In this document: positions 1 through 11,872 of the stretch, piece after piece
How the letters are laid out: each line of letters begins with the position of its first letter
How positions within the stretch are numbered: the stretch's first letter is position 1
Assembly (NCBI RefSeq): GCF_964355755.1
Contig: NC_092672.1
Span: forward strand, 15,312,501-15,376,500
Reading direction: 5' to 3'
Source: Antedon mediterranea
Lineage: Eukaryota; Echinodermata; Crinoidea; Comatulida; Antedonidae
DNA length: 64,000 bases
The notes under the pieces: model-generated
The model's input: only the letters and a program-made list of their open reading frames with translations
Database searches by the model: none
What the model was told of the DNA's origin: nothing
Position numbers and translations under genes: made by a program

Positions 1-1646
1 TGTCCAAGGTAATGTGTTCACCATCATGGACAGATGGTGCACAACAGCGGCACAGGTAACATTTGGTTTCCCAAGTCCGTGCATCGATTTCTTTATTTAT
101 TTATTTTTTTTAAGCAAGATCTTGAAGCAAGACCTTGAGGCCGTACAGGAATCCACAACTCTTTAGTGGCTCTGACGGTATCCTTTTCAAAAGAGCACCT
201 CGCTCACCGGGGGCTCTGATTTGATGCAGTTTCCCTCATGCTAGAAAACTTCATTAAGTACTAGCTGCACCCTCCACAATTACCTCTGACTTGGTTCTAA
301 GGTAAGAGCGAACAACTTGCCTCAGCATTTACCTGGCGCCATTGGCAGACCAAATGCTATTATAAGCAGGCTATAAGGGTGGGTGTGTGAGAGAGTGGCT
401 AGGACGACGTTAACATCCCATTGAGGAATCAAGACCTTGACTGAAGGTCGTTCTCTGAGCATACCCCGAATCAACTGCGTGATAACGGATGATGACGAGA
501 TAGTGAAACCGTCTTTAAGTGTTGGTGTCACCCAATGGCGGACATAGCCTGAAATGGTGCGGACCTGAAGACCTGACTCAAATAGGTAATGCAGGAAGGC
601 GCATACTTGACCGAGAGTAACTGACCCTGGCTCTATTTGTTAGCGCCTGCACCATGTAAATAAATACTTTAATCGGCTATTGTAGACGGTAAGAGTAGAT
701 TCCCAAAGAGATTTCGCCGCGAGGGCGGCAGGGCCATCCGGAATGCCTGAGTCTCGGAGCTGATCCCTGACAATGGCTATACAGTCAGGCGCAAGGATTG
801 TAGGTTCTGTAGTGAGAACAGAGCTCGGCCCTGCGTCAGCAGATCCTCTCGAACTGGAAGACGCAGGGGAAAATCGTAGAGCTGGTCGTGAAGCAGTGGA
901 TACCACGCTTGTCGAGCCCAGCCCGGGACGATCATAAGGACCCGGCAAGGATGGCGCTGAATGTGCGTCAGAACAGTTGTTATTAGTGAGATCGGTGGAA
1001 ATGCATAAGCCCATAGTCCACGCCAAGGTATGGACAAGGCATCCACTGCCCACGCACGAGCATCCCCGAACCGTGAGCTGCATGTTGTCTGACGTCGCAA
1101 ACAGATCTATGTGAGGCCACCCAAAGTGGTCGAATATAAATGTGGCAATGCAGAGTAGAAGCCGCCATTCCTTAGGACATAATGTTTGTCGGAAAACAAG
1201 GCGTCCGCAACTACATTGAGGCTGTGATGTTGTTGCCTATGCACCACAACATCAGTGTCCAAAGGAGCACAACGTCGGAGACCTCGTGCCTCCTTGACGA
1301 TTTATGTATGCTACCACAGTTGTGTTGTCGGAATGAATTAGGATGTGACGATCGGACACGTGGGGCAAGAAAGCCTGTAGAGTCCTTTCGACTGCTCAAA
1401 GTTCTAGAAGGTTGATGTGGGTGCGCTTCCTTTGCCGTTCAAACACTGGAGGTGCGTATTGCCTTAGAGCAACCGCCCCAGCCTATCTCGGAGTCATCCG
1501 TCTCTATAAGGATGTCCGGCATTGATTTTGAATTGGCACTCCCACATTCAGCCTGCCTTCTACCAGCCACCATTTGAGATGAAGGCATTCATCGAAACAC
1601 TATGAGTAATGAGTCTAAGTGCGGTCGGTAATAAGCCAGCAGATAA
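1..1646 (-). pseudogene. DIRS/Ngaro-type retroelement remnant: RNase H then tyrosine recombinase
   Basis: On the minus strand, broken frames give an RNase H region and then a tyrosine-recombinase-like region, the order used by DIRS-type retroelements. Near 1500 there is a first RNase H acidic segment (ETDDSEIGWGG). Near 1300-1380 there is a segment like HSDNTTVVAYINRQGGT, typical of DIRS/Ngaro RNase H. From 780 to 1100 follows a stretch rich in W, P and L, including AYAFPPISLI. From about 640 to 780 and 322 to 531 come recombinase-like segments (LRDSGIPDG; TPTLKDGFTISSSS). The recombinase runs off the window start, so its catalytic Arg/His/Tyr cannot be checked. Several stops and frameshifts show the copy is dead. 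The upstream part resumes at 7003-7165, beyond a Harbinger-like insertion. Family placement is by motif recognition. Confidence 0.68.
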
Positions 1647-2067
1647 GGCGTCATGTCCAAATGTTTTCAAACTGACAAAGCGCGTTAATCGCGTTTTCTT
1701 TTGTTTTAGCTTTAGCGTGAAAATTCTAAAATCGTCAGACCGTTTTGAAAATGGACAATATGCATAAGCTTGTATATAGTTCCGCCCACTAACATGCTTG
1801 ACTGATTTTTACGAATCGTTTAACGTCGTTGCGAATCGCTTCTTGTAACGTCGTTTGACACTGCGTTAACGATGAGTCATCACAAACAAGGCCCAAACAA
1901 TTTGTTTCAGGTTGCCTTGTAAGAGAGTTTGTAGCTGAATTGTATTCCGGGGATGCTGATCTCAAGCATCATTCTAAAATGTTTATAAGTTCTTAACCTC
2001 AATAAATAATTTAATATTAATAATAAACAGGGGCCTGGAATGTGTTTTAGTCGCCTTCTTTTACATA

Positions 2068-5000
2068 CCGTATTTTCCGGAGTATAGGTCGAGACTTTGT
2101 GCGACAATTTTAATTGCAAAATCGGGGGGTCGACTTATACTCCGACCATGCGATTTTTGAAAAAAATCAGGCCGAAAAAATATGTTCAAAAGCCGTCAGC
2201 TGTCAAGCAAGGCCTAGCAAGGTCAGTGGCCTATCATCAATCACTCACAGAAGTTTTCAATTTAATACCTACATTGTACAACTCCAACAAATACTCTGGT
2301 CAATAAAATATTAATATATCACACACAAAGACTCATTTTGATGTTAATATTACGCTTTTAAGATAATTAAGAAACCGTTATTCCAACAACTTTCTTCCGT
2401 CAGCACACCGCTGTCATTTTGTGTTGTGAGAACCAAGTTGGGCGCGGAGTGGGATAGGGCTAGCGTACAGCTGCGATGCGGTCATATGACAGCACATGTT
2501 TTTCATGATGTTGCACCTCTGCTGCATCTGAACTCTAAAAAAAAGAGTGCAAATACAAATAATGGAAGCACCTCTACTGTACATTAATTAAACAGTATTA
2601 TTGTTTGTTATATTTATTACAGTTGTTTCGTTCAATGTAAAATTAGTAATTGGGTAGAATATAGTCCTTGTTGATAATCATCGCTTGGTTGCTGCTGGCT
2701 GACACAGGTCGCGCTTGACACAGCATTGGAGAGACCACGAGGTAGAAGAATGCGCAATATCACCGCATCACACAGCAGCAGAGTAAAAGCTAAACAAAGT
2801 AAAGGGGATTTCCTGTGCGTAGACTCGACCCTCAGATGTGATTTTTTCCTTCTGTTTTTTTAATGATACTGCACGCGTCGTTACAGTACTTTTTATGTTC
2901 TGTTTTGTTAAATTGTTGATAAATGCTGATAAAATAAAGTCGTAAATAAATGAAATGTACAATAATTGTGTAGGCCTATAAATCATAATTTAGGTACTGA
3001 AGACTCATTAAAAACTGATAATTAATTATAATACTAAAGCCGCCCGACATACAAAATCTGCCAGACATAAACATAAATACAAAAGATTAAAAAAAAAGAT
3101 GTATATAATTATAAATGATAATCCATCAAAAAACTAAAATCCTTCAAAGTCCTCGTCATCGTCTGAATCGCCAAATAACGCATACCAGTCCGCTTCAGTT
3201 ACCCCATCGTCGTATGGATCAACAATATCGTCATCGTCAGAAATGTCGGCTTCAATTTCATTATCGTCATCGTCCCAAAGTATGTCATCTTCCGTCCCAT
3301 CCAGTGCATTACTTATACTACATTTTTTAAAAGAGTTGATTATAATGTCTGGCTTTAAATCATTCCAGGCATCCACTACCCATGAACACACAGTCGGCAA
3401 TGATGCTGCACGCATGTTACCGGCGGCTGTGTATGACTTTTCCCCATTCACCATCCAGTCGTTCCACATCCTCCTCATGGCATCTTTAAATGGTTTGTTA
3501 AGTGAAACGTCTAGTGGCTGTAAAATTGACGTGAGTCCACCAGGTATTACGGCAATATCTGTGTCTTCGTCTTCTTTGAGTTTCATTTTAATACTGTCCA
3601 TCAAGTGGGTCTTAAACATATCCCACACCAATAAAGATCGGTCGCCAATAGCGCGATTTGGCCTCCGTCCCCACACCAAACGTATCCACTTTTTGCAGCC
3701 TTCCTCGTCCATCCATCCCTTTTCCTGAACATGAACAATTATTCCTCGGGGAAAAACTAGTTTGGGCATTGTTTTACGCTTGAAAATCACCATTGGCTTT
3801 AGTTTTGTGCCATCAGCCATACAGCACAATACCACGGTAAAATGTTGTTTTTCGTGGCCAGTTGTCTTCACCAACACAGTCTTTTTCCCTTTCTCGTTGA
3901 CTGTGGTATTTCCGACCAAATCAAAAAACATCGGTGTCTCGTCCATGTTTCCGATCTGGGTTAATGCATAATCATGGCGTTTTCGTTGCTTGATTATAAA
4001 TGACTGGAAGGAGGTTATTTTCTCATCTAGTTCTGCGGGCAATTTTTGCGCGATTTTCGTTTTTTGTCGGATGACCAAATGTTGTCTTTTCATGAACCGG
4101 GTACACCAACTATTTGTTGCTTTAAAGTTTTCACAGACGTTCCGATTTCTGCCTGCCCAGCTCAGTGCCTGCAAACGGACCATTGTCCTGGTCACGATGT
4201 GTCCACTCGCTCGCTTGTCCGTCACCCATTGATATAATTCATCCTCCAATTGAGGCCACTTGCAGCTCAATCCCCTCAAAGCACATTTCTTTTTCGGCAT
4301 CTTTCTTAGCGTGTCTTCTGCTTTTCTCCAGTCTCTCACCAACTTTTCCGATACATCAAACTGACGTGCCGCTGCACAGTTGTTAGAAGTCTTGGCTGCC
4401 TCCACTACTTTCAACTTGAAAGCGGCTTCATATCGGTTCCTCTTAACCATGATGATCAAGTAAATTATTATTATGATATTTCAAAAGTGTATACAATAAT
4501 GATAATAGATTTTAACGAAGTAAGAGCACGAATGCAAGTGATGACTAAACCCCAAACTATTTAGTATTGATATATTACACTGAAGATAAGGCCTAGGCAT
4601 AAATCAATTTTATCGTATTATTTTTAGTGCAATTTAATTCGGTGGTTGCTTTTTTGCGCAATTTTTCCTGCAATTGCAGGAAGAGTTGTACGCTTCCATT
4701 ATATCATGGGGTAATTTATTGTGTATAATGGATAGTTATGACAGTTCAGTATAAAATAAAAATTCAAAACAGATGTACGTCAGAACTACAAACACTTTTT
4801 TTTTAAAATTCAACAAGTTAGGATATTTAAGTGTTATTACTAATAACTATTCGTAATGTGTGTACTCCCCAGTCAAAAATGAAATACGCCAGCGTATGCG
4901 CGTACAACTGATCACGCTACAAGACCGTGCGGATGTGTGTGCCTACGCTATTGAATTTTACAATAACACTTGATTGTTTTTGCAATGAAATTCACGTTTA

Positions 5001-5683
5001 AGTATTTGAAACAAATAAGATAATTAAGAATAAATAGTTTGTGTTTTATATGCTTCTTATTCGCTCGCGAAAACATCATAACACCAGGGAGTTATTTTCC
5101 TGCACAAACGAACTACGACGTCGAATCGGAATGTCCATGCAGCATGCTTGTTATTGTGCGATATTTTCATCTATACACATGCGCAGTTTGTTTGTTTGTT
5201 CGTAATTACAATTACTGAGCATGTCTATTCATAAGATAAATTCTCCTTAGTCGGGCGCGTGTACATTTACAGATAACGCGATTTACAACTACTCGCCTGT
5301 ACAATATTAATAAGCCTTCTAACGGAAAACTCGTTTTAATTTATTCGAGTGACGCGAAAAACATCGCTGATGGCAAGTACCGCTAAACATCGCTGTCATT
5401 TATTATAGGCTGGTGAAGACGGCGGCGAAGTCGTTGTGGTTTACATAAATAATAATAATAATAGATTGTCTTATAAATATTATTGATTACACTTTAATAA
5501 TATAAACAAACAACCACATTTCATACATTTCTAGCCCTCTTTGAACTTCAAAGTATTAAGTTGTGTTATTAGCCGATTTTGGGGGTCGACTTATATTCAG
5601 GTCATACCAAAATCAACGATATTCTAGGTCAAAGTTGGGGGTCGACTTATACTTGGGGTCGACCTATACTCCGGAAAATACGG
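2068..5683. mobile_element. Complete pogo-superfamily DNA transposon
   Basis: The element is 3616 bp and has 25-bp perfect terminal inverted repeats that start CCGTATTTTCCGGAGTATAG. TA dinucleotides flank it (2066-2067, 5684-5685), as expected for Tc1/mariner/pogo elements. A subterminal motif GGGGTCGACTTATA occurs once near the left end (about 2126) and twice near the right end (about 5581 and 5638). The single transposase gene is on the minus strand. Identical TIRs and an unbroken ORF suggest a fairly recent arrival. It sits inside the Harbinger-like element 1647-7002. Confidence 0.88.
3134..4450 (-). CDS. pogo/Tigger-type transposase, intact
   Basis: The protein has 438 residues, counted from the ATG at 4450 (MVKRNRYEAAF). 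An in-frame TTG three codons upstream is not a likely eukaryotic start. Residues 1-50 form a helix-turn-helix of the CENP-B/psq type (AARQFDVSEKLVRDWRKAE). Residues 65-140 look like the second, Tc5/CENP-B-type DNA-binding domain. Residues 165-330 form the DDE_1 catalytic core. Its probable acidic triad is D170 in NMDETPMFF, D277 in LLVWDMFKTHL and D314 in ILQPLDVSLNKPF, giving a DDD arrangement as in pogo proteins. The tail (about 385-438) is very acidic, rich in runs of Asp. No internal stop or frameshift is present. It should cut and paste its own element through the 25-bp TIRs. It resembles POGK-like domesticated proteins, but its TIRs and TA sites mark it as transposon-borne. Confidence 0.92.
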   Translation of the reverse strand: MVKRNRYEAAFKLKVVEAAKTSNNCAAARQFDVSEKLVRDWRKAEDTLRKMPKKKCALRGLSCKWPQLEDELYQWVTDKRASGHIVTRTMVRLQALSWAGRNRNVCENFKATNSWCTRFMKRQHLVIRQKTKIAQKLPAELDEKITSFQSFIIKQRKRHDYALTQIGNMDETPMFFDLVGNTTVNEKGKKTVLVKTTGHEKQHFTVVLCCMADGTKLKPMVIFKRKTMPKLVFPRGIIVHVQEKGWMDEEGCKKWIRLVWGRRPNRAIGDRSLLVWDMFKTHLMDSIKMKLKEDEDTDIAVIPGGLTSILQPLDVSLNKPFKDAMRRMWNDWMVNGEKSYTAAGNMRAASLPTVCSWVVDAWNDLKPDIIINSFKKCSISNALDGTEDDILWDDDDNEIEADISDDDDIVDPYDDGVTEADWYALFGDSDDDEDFEGF

Positions 5684-6074
5684 TAGTCGACTGAAAATAT
5701 CAATAGGAAGTTCAGACAATAGCAACACGATGTGCCAAGCCACCGGTTAACTATCACAACTCACTTCTAAATGCATTAGCAAACGTCTACAGAGTAGCCT
5801 TCTAAAAATAGCAGCAGCGAATGATCGGCTGCCCATCGGTGTTTGCGCGCTCATAGATTGCGGGCCGATAATTATAGGGTAAACAAGTACCTAGATGTTG
5901 GTCACGCGATATCCTCTTTCTCCTCCTTTTCACAGCGCTCACATGAGTTTTACTCCAAATGCTGCCGGTCGGTAACCTTATTTAGATCGTTAAGATGACT
6001 GGTCGTTTAATTTAATTCATGTAATGTTTGATTCTATGTTTTGTGCATTTTATTTTGTTTAGAAATTATATTTA

Positions 6075-6120
6075 TTAGGTGATCATTTAGAATAAAATGA
6101 TCACCTATGATCACCTATTG
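6075..6120. repeat. Palindrome within H1, shared with another locus
   Basis: The motif AGGTGATCATTTAGAATAAA is followed by its near-complement ending ATGATCACCT, giving a hairpin; a second GATCACCTATTGTTATTG follows. The same sequence, as GGTGATCATTTTATTCTAAA next to a TTGTACAATAACAATA stretch, occurs at about 46655-46697, so this is part of a dispersed repeat. The rest of 5686-6976 shows nothing else recognisable. Confidence 0.55.
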
Positions 6121-7002
6121 TTATTGTATAAAATCTTTATTATTTTTTTTCTTTTTATTGTTTCTGTACACTATTTTGTGTAACAATTATCTCAAAAAGT
6201 TTAATGTCAATGATTACCAAAATTTCAGAATATCTTTCAAATAATAAAACTTAATCCTAATAAGCTTTCCAGCGTGATCACTCGTCCGTGACGTCATTTA
6301 TACGCCATTTTGCGAAATCACATTATCAATCATATCTCCATAATTCATTATAACATATTAATGAAATTCACTACACGTAAACTTCAGGTCAAGGGTAAAA
6401 ATATTAGCAAATAAAAACGCACGCGCACGTAGGGTCATGCGTGTGAAATCGCGCGTTAAAAATTTAAAATGCTCAAATTAATATTTCTTATATATAAAAA
6501 TAATTAACTCGTCTCTTTTCGTTGTTTATTCAGTCCTGAAATATATGTACTAGGCCTACTTTCTCTATTTCTAATGATTCAAATACACCAACGACAACAT
6601 AACCGATTATACGTTTCGGAAGTATTCGTCCACATTTGTTTACATTTTCTTCTCGAAGTTCATTTTCTACGTCGAAGAATATTTATTAAAAAATTCTGTG
6701 TTTTATAACATTAACTTTTCTACGGTTTTTGAATGTTGACGATAAAACAGTAGGCGAAAGGCAGCATGGCCTAGACATTGTTTACACGATCTACGGCAGC
6801 AGCAGTACGTAGGCATAATAAAACCAACGACGTTTAACGCTAACGCGCGTCTAACGACTAAACAATGGGCGGTGGGCGGTACAATACTAAATGCATAATT
6901 TAATTAGCTCTTTTACGATCGTTACACGCGGCAAACGATCAAGCTATCAACGGTGACCGTTTGACGCGGTTTGTACGTTTGAAAACATTTGGACATGACG
7001 CC

Positions 7003-7165
7003 TAAAACTGTCCTGGTCTCATACACAGCCGGCAATACGGAACTAAGGCGGCGAAGCTGGCCAGACATCCTAGTGCTCTGAGCCATTCGTAAGCCATCGG
7101 AGCACAAGCAGTAATTAGATTGCGTACTGCACTAATTGCAGACGTTATTCATTGTTGGGATGGAC
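7003..7165 (-). pseudogene. Upstream piece of the same DIRS-type element (RT/RNase H junction)
   Basis: Minus-strand translation gives LGCLASFAALVPYCRL followed by CMRPGQF. This resembles the conserved segment linking reverse transcriptase to RNase H in DIRS-type elements. Removing 1647-7002 and one copy of the TAA target site makes the reading continue directly as QFYLLAYYRPHLDSL into the fragment at 1-1646. The join is in frame at this point, so both pieces belong to one element that was later interrupted. Similarity fades upstream of about 7165. Confidence 0.65.
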
Positions 7166-7295
7166 ACGCCAAGCCCGTCACGAGATTTATCTGTGATCCG
7201 AGACCTACAGTTTTAGGCTTAGGCCCCCTATGCTACTGCAAACATCGTAGACAGTTGGCCTAGGAAAGCATATCTAAAGTCAAAATTATGACACT

Positions 7296-10154
7296 TCAAT
7301 GAATCTCGGACTGCTCGTTTAATTCACCAATAACTGACTGTTCCTTGTTGGAAACAGATCGCTCGACGTCACCGTCACATATATCAGTGTTATTGTTGTT
7401 GTCGTCACGTGGATTATAGGAGATTTGAAAACTTCTTCTAACAATATCAAGGGTTTGGCCTTAATGAACGTAATGATCTCCTTCGTTTTCTGCGAAATGT
7501 CCCAGAACGATGTAAGGCATGTCCAATATAAATGTATTACTGCCATCTGGACGAATAATATTTGTTGCTCCGTTTAATGTTGATACAACAATTATTTGAA
7601 TGTAAAATAATTCAGAAACAACTTGTAGTGTTAACACTTTCACTGCGTATACCCGGTACTACCGGGTATAAACAAACGTCGTTGAAGTGCGTATACCTGG
7701 TAATACCGGGTATGGGCAAAACAATGATTTAATCGTATTTGCCTATAATATATAGCACCCTCTATATTTGTTCGATGAACTTGAATATTTTTGCAAGTCA
7801 TTAAAAAATTTTTCCAGCAAAAAAAACGGCCCTCTATAGCTGTATTATTGTCTTGAAAATCATGCGCCCTCTATAGTTATATTATATATAGTATAGTGTA
7901 TATAATAGTATTCTATCTTGGAAAGTTGTTTTGAGTAGCGTAATGGCGGCCATTTTTAAAGTAACCAAAATTTAACAGCCCCAATAGGGCAACATTGTGT
8001 TTATCACAACACGCAAAAAAAAAAAAATTCTGAAACAATAGTTAGTTTTGTACTATAGTGAATTTTTGGAAAATGTCATTATTTTCACGATTTTGCCCCA
8101 AAACTTTGATTTGTGCATAATTTTTATAAAATAATAAAAATAATTCAATTTTTTTTTATATTTTTATTTTTTATACGTATCTTCATCAATATCCAGTTGG
8201 AAAAACGTATTCCATAAGAATTTATTATAGAAAATATAGTTTTTATCATTGATTCGATAAAAAACACGAAATCCAAAATACCTGTAATGACGTCACATGA
8301 CGTCATCAATATGCAAATTACTTTTTTTTTTATACCTAACTGTAGACTAACCCTTTGCCCATCACACACCACAAAAACAATTACGCAATTATCTCAATTA
8401 GTATTTTTTTGCAATTTATTAAAATACCATATGTTTTTCTTAAATATACATTACGCACAGAGGTGGGAATAATGCTCCGCAGTGAAAGGGTTAAATGATC
8501 GCCAAATGTACCATTTCGTGACATGCAAGCAAGATAATTGTCGGGTATTTCATTAAAAAAATTCGACTATGGTGTTAAACTATTGGAATTTCCAAGATGT
8601 GGACTGCTTTCTAAGTAATGCACTACCTCACTTCTGAGTGTTTCGTGAGATCTAAATAATCCCAGGTTTTTTAATTGATAGCATATAGCATTGAATTGGC
8701 CATTTCCATCTCCCGCTGGGTCGTAGTCAACATTTAACCCAAATTTGTTGTGAATGTCATCAATTTTATTGTTGTGGGTGATTGTCTGATAAAATTTCTT
8801 TTGTAGCAATTTCCGTTTTTTTTTTAAATTGACCGTACGTTCTCTCTCTCGTTGCCTTTGAGTGCACAGTGTATCTGCAGTTATATTGGACACGGATACA
8901 CATTTTTTAACATTAGCTTCCGTAACAGGATGACAGAACTCCACCTTGTACATGTACGCTTTCAGTTTCCTTTCGATAATCTTTCCTGGACATACGGTCA
9001 ATTTGTGTGTTACTCTAGACTTTTTTGTTTTTAATAGTAAAAGAATAGTGTCCCCAACTTTGTTAATTTGTACTTTAAGTTTCCGCTCTTGATATTTAGC
9101 AGTCCGTTTATTTAGCAGTATGAGCTTTCGAGCGGATGGATTTCAGGTTTTTCATCCATTTGTTAATATTCCCACCTACATCCGATGTGCCATTATGCTT
9201 ACAGTCGGTCTTTCTACCATAAAATACTTCGAAAGGTGATTGCCAAGCATGAACTTCTTTAGGTTCTTCGTTAATAAGTTTAGCGTATGACGGTAGTTGA
9301 CGTACCCAATTCAAACCTCTTTTTTTGCATGTAAGCAAGTCAAATGATATTTTCGATTTTAGATTTCTATAAAAGCGTTCAATCTTGCCTTGCGATTGAG
9401 GATGGTATGGTGAACTTCTGATAACTTTTATTCCTCTCTGGTCTAACATGGAAGATAATTTTCCACGAAATTCTGTTCCCTGGTCGCTCTGTACAATTCT
9501 GGCATTACCGAAAATGTTAAATAATTCATTCAGTTGCTTTGCCACCATACTGCTAGATTTTCTCTTTAAAGGTTTAACCATACGTACCTACTAAATACAT
9601 CGAGTGTGCTCAATATATATCTATAGTTTTTCTCCTTATATTTAATAGATTTCTGCATGTCAACTAGATCAATCTGTATACAATCCATCACGGAGTTTGC
9701 TACTATTGGTCGATTTGGAGCTTTATTTGTAAACTTAACTTACAAACGGCGGTGAATTTGGCTTTTTGAAAGCACATTGTGTATCGATGGTTCGGAAATT
9801 CCAGAAAACTTTTCATTTAAACGGTAGTTCAAACGTCTAGCTCCGCATCCCTTTCCAATAAAAGTTATTTATTACCAAGTTTTGCAGTTGGGAACTTTTT
9901 ACCACTTCCTTTCCATCGAAAAACAATGCTGGTGGATTGCCTTTCACCGTAAACCGGTCTCTGTTCCGATAATAATGGGTAATTGCAGTTTTTTCCACAC
10001 GGGATCGTTTGGCACAGGGTACCTGGTACGTACCTTGGAATAATTTAACAATTACCTCGTATTGCGTGTCACTCATGGACGAGTGTTTTCGGGCACCACG
10101 ACTTGAAACAATTGTTATCGTAAGCAAATATAACAAAATGATGAATAACTTCAT
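7296..10154 (-). pseudogene. Ginger/KRBA2-like integrase-type transposase with OTU protease domain, broken
   Basis: Read on the minus strand from about 10154. The N-terminal part holds FFDGKEVVKSSQLQNLVINN and a YWKG segment like the region before the integrase core in KRBA2/Ginger proteins. The core follows: first Asp in IDLVDMQ (about 9680), second Asp in VQSDQGTEFRG (about 9480) and Glu in GKIERFYRN (about 9370), a retroviral-type DDE set. A chromo/SH3-like linker follows (about 8880-9080). Then comes an OTU cysteine-protease-like domain: DGNGQFNAICYQL near 8700, in which the position normally Cys in DGNC is Gly, and GHFAENEGDHYV near 7480 with the late catalytic His. There is a frameshift near 9845, stops near 9740 and 9565, and a stop near 7462. 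A piggyBac-like MITE at 7635-8490 splits the OTU domain. Some Ginger1 elements are recalled to carry OTU domains; KRBA2-like host genes are the alternative. Confidence 0.75.
7635..8490. mobile_element. piggyBac-like MITE (TTAA)
   Basis: An 856-bp AT-rich element lies between TTAA copies at 7631-7634 and 8491-8494. Its ends form an inverted repeat (CACTTTCACTGCG at left; CCCTTTCACTGCG read inward from the right). TTAA and a CCCTTT-like terminus are typical of piggyBac MITEs. Near the left end are two palindromes, TACCCGGTACTACCGGGTA and a variant TACCTGGTAATACCGGGTA. No transposase is encoded. Removing it and one TTAA restores the OTU reading as GDHLTLQVV, which confirms both ends. Confidence 0.85.
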
Positions 10155-10605
10155 CCTGGATGATATTATGAAATATTATTGATAGATTTCCCAAAGGTAT
10201 CAAAATCGACTAAACGCAACTACGTACTCTAGGTCCTATGCACATGTGATACACTGAGATGCACTCCGGTGTGGAAAAACAGGGATTAGGAAGATTACAT
10301 GTGTTTAAGTCATTAAGATAATTGATTGTGTAATGTTATGCTAATCTGTAGATAAAGAACCATGACTATATTTGTTATTTTACATAAAAATCACGTAAAA
10401 GCATCTTTACAAACATGTTCTTAGCAAGAATTATTTTGGAAAGCATTGATGCAGTGATCTACAGACTTGATCAGCTTTATATAGGCTACATTAATTATTG
10501 TTATGATTATAATGCATGTTGGCAAACCGTAATTAAAAAATCGCATATGCGTCGTCGATACATAGTATAGGCTACACATACTAGCTAGGGTATGAGTATA
10601 GGGTA
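10155..10605. other. No recognised feature
   Basis: AT-rich sequence upstream of the Ginger-like remnant. I could not identify the terminal repeat of that element here, nor any gene. Confidence 0.5.
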
Positions 10606-10763
10606 TGCAGTTCTTCTTTTAAATTTAATACTGAACACACTAAAATAATTTTCCTTATTTTCAAGTACATTATAATAAAAATGTAGGCATTTTGTGTTTT
10701 AGAAGAGGATTTCCCGAAGTTTTCATCGAAAACGAAAACCAATGACATTGGTGTAGTTCGTGT

Positions 10764-10872
10764 CAAGCATGAAACATCCAGGGGTGGGAATGTCAGGATG
10801 TCTTGCCTTAGACATCTTGCTGGGGAATCCCTACTGTGTTTGTACAAACATCCGATTATAGACAATAGAAAG
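10764..10872 (+). repeat. Dispersed direct repeat, copy 1
   Basis: About 109 bp closely match 11764-11872 in the same orientation, including GATGTCTTGCCTTAGACATC and GATTATAGACAATAGAAAG. The inner GATGTCTTGCCTTAGACATC can form a short hairpin. A second shared block containing CTTCTTTTAAATTTAATACTG lies at about 10610-10640, before this copy, and at about 11980-12010, after copy 2, so the block order differs between the two places. Confidence 0.8.
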
Positions 10873-11763
10873 TTACTGGTCTGGAAACTCAACAAGATCA
10901 AAGGCGGCCGCGCGCGATGTTGGAAGGCCAATACACACCTGCTCCAACTTAACTATCTCAATATTTGACACGGAGATTGGTAATAATATTAGTCCCATAT
11001 TTATAAATAATAGATATAACTTGCAAGTTATGTAGATAATAAATATTAAAAATGTTCTATTTCTTAAAATGATGAAGAATAAACAATTAAGCAGAATAAT
11101 ACTACTTTATGATAATGATAGATTTGTACTCTGTATATCTTTTAAATAATTTTTTTCAACACAAATATGTTGAACAATAGGCGGATTTAAACACGAATAG
11201 TAGCTACTGTACCTTAATTTCTGTTTACTCCTATCTGATAGTTTAATAATAATGTATTTTTTTTGTAATCACATCCTCACGTTTCTATAAACTTCCAACA
11301 CAGTTTCGTGTTTACAGTTTCGTCGGTAATCACTACAGTTTTAAAATGTATGTTAATTTATGTTATAAAACACCATAATTTGTTTAGATTTAGGTTTAAA
11401 CAAGAAAGATTTATTTATCAACTGGAAAATTATTACTTTATGTTAAACCAAAAAAATGCATACACAATTGATATAAATACCTTAGTTTGTCCATGTATTT
11501 TTTATAACAAAGGTAAAAGTGAATGAAAGGAAGACCAAGCAAGACCAGAGCGTGACCCAATTAGTCACCTAAATACATTAAAATAAATTTGAATTTATTT
11601 TGTGCCTTGTTATTTATATTTACACACCACATACAGTATATCTTTAATTTTTTTAAATAATTTATTTAAATCTTTATGTTTATGTGAAATTAAAAGGTAG
11701 TTCTGATATAAAATAATTAAACACACAAAAGCATTGAATTGATAATGGTGTCAATTTATGTTT

Positions 11764-11872
11764 CAAGCATAAAACATCAAGGGGTGGGAATGTCGGGATG
11801 TCTTGCCTTAGACATCTTGCTGGGAAATCCCTACTGTGTGTGTACAGACATCAGATTATAGACAATAGAAAG
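11764..11872 (+). repeat. Dispersed direct repeat, copy 2
   Basis: This is the second copy of the 10764-10872 sequence, exactly 1000 bp downstream and of equal length, with a handful of substitutions. The sequence between the two copies (10930-11760) is AT-rich and holds no recognisable gene; the longest open frame there, about 72 codons, looks accidental. Confidence 0.8.

Larger units (their letters stand above)
1647..7002. mobile_element. Harbinger-like non-autonomous element H1
   Basis: The two ends are perfect inverted repeats of 26 bp, starting GGCGTCATGTCCAAATG at 1647 and ending with its complement at 7002. A 3-bp direct repeat TAA flanks it (1644-1646 and 7003-7005). A 3-bp TWA target site and a TIR starting with GG fit the PIF/Harbinger superfamily. 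Without the nested pogo element the sequence is about 1.74 kb and has no transposase ORF, so it is non-autonomous. Related ends lie at 32830 and 37613. The insertion splits a DIRS-type retroelement. Confidence 0.75.

Noticed and set aside
3243-4386. Plus-strand frames of 60-161 codons across the pogo transposase
   Set aside because: They lie antisense to an intact transposase with clear domains and resemble nothing known.
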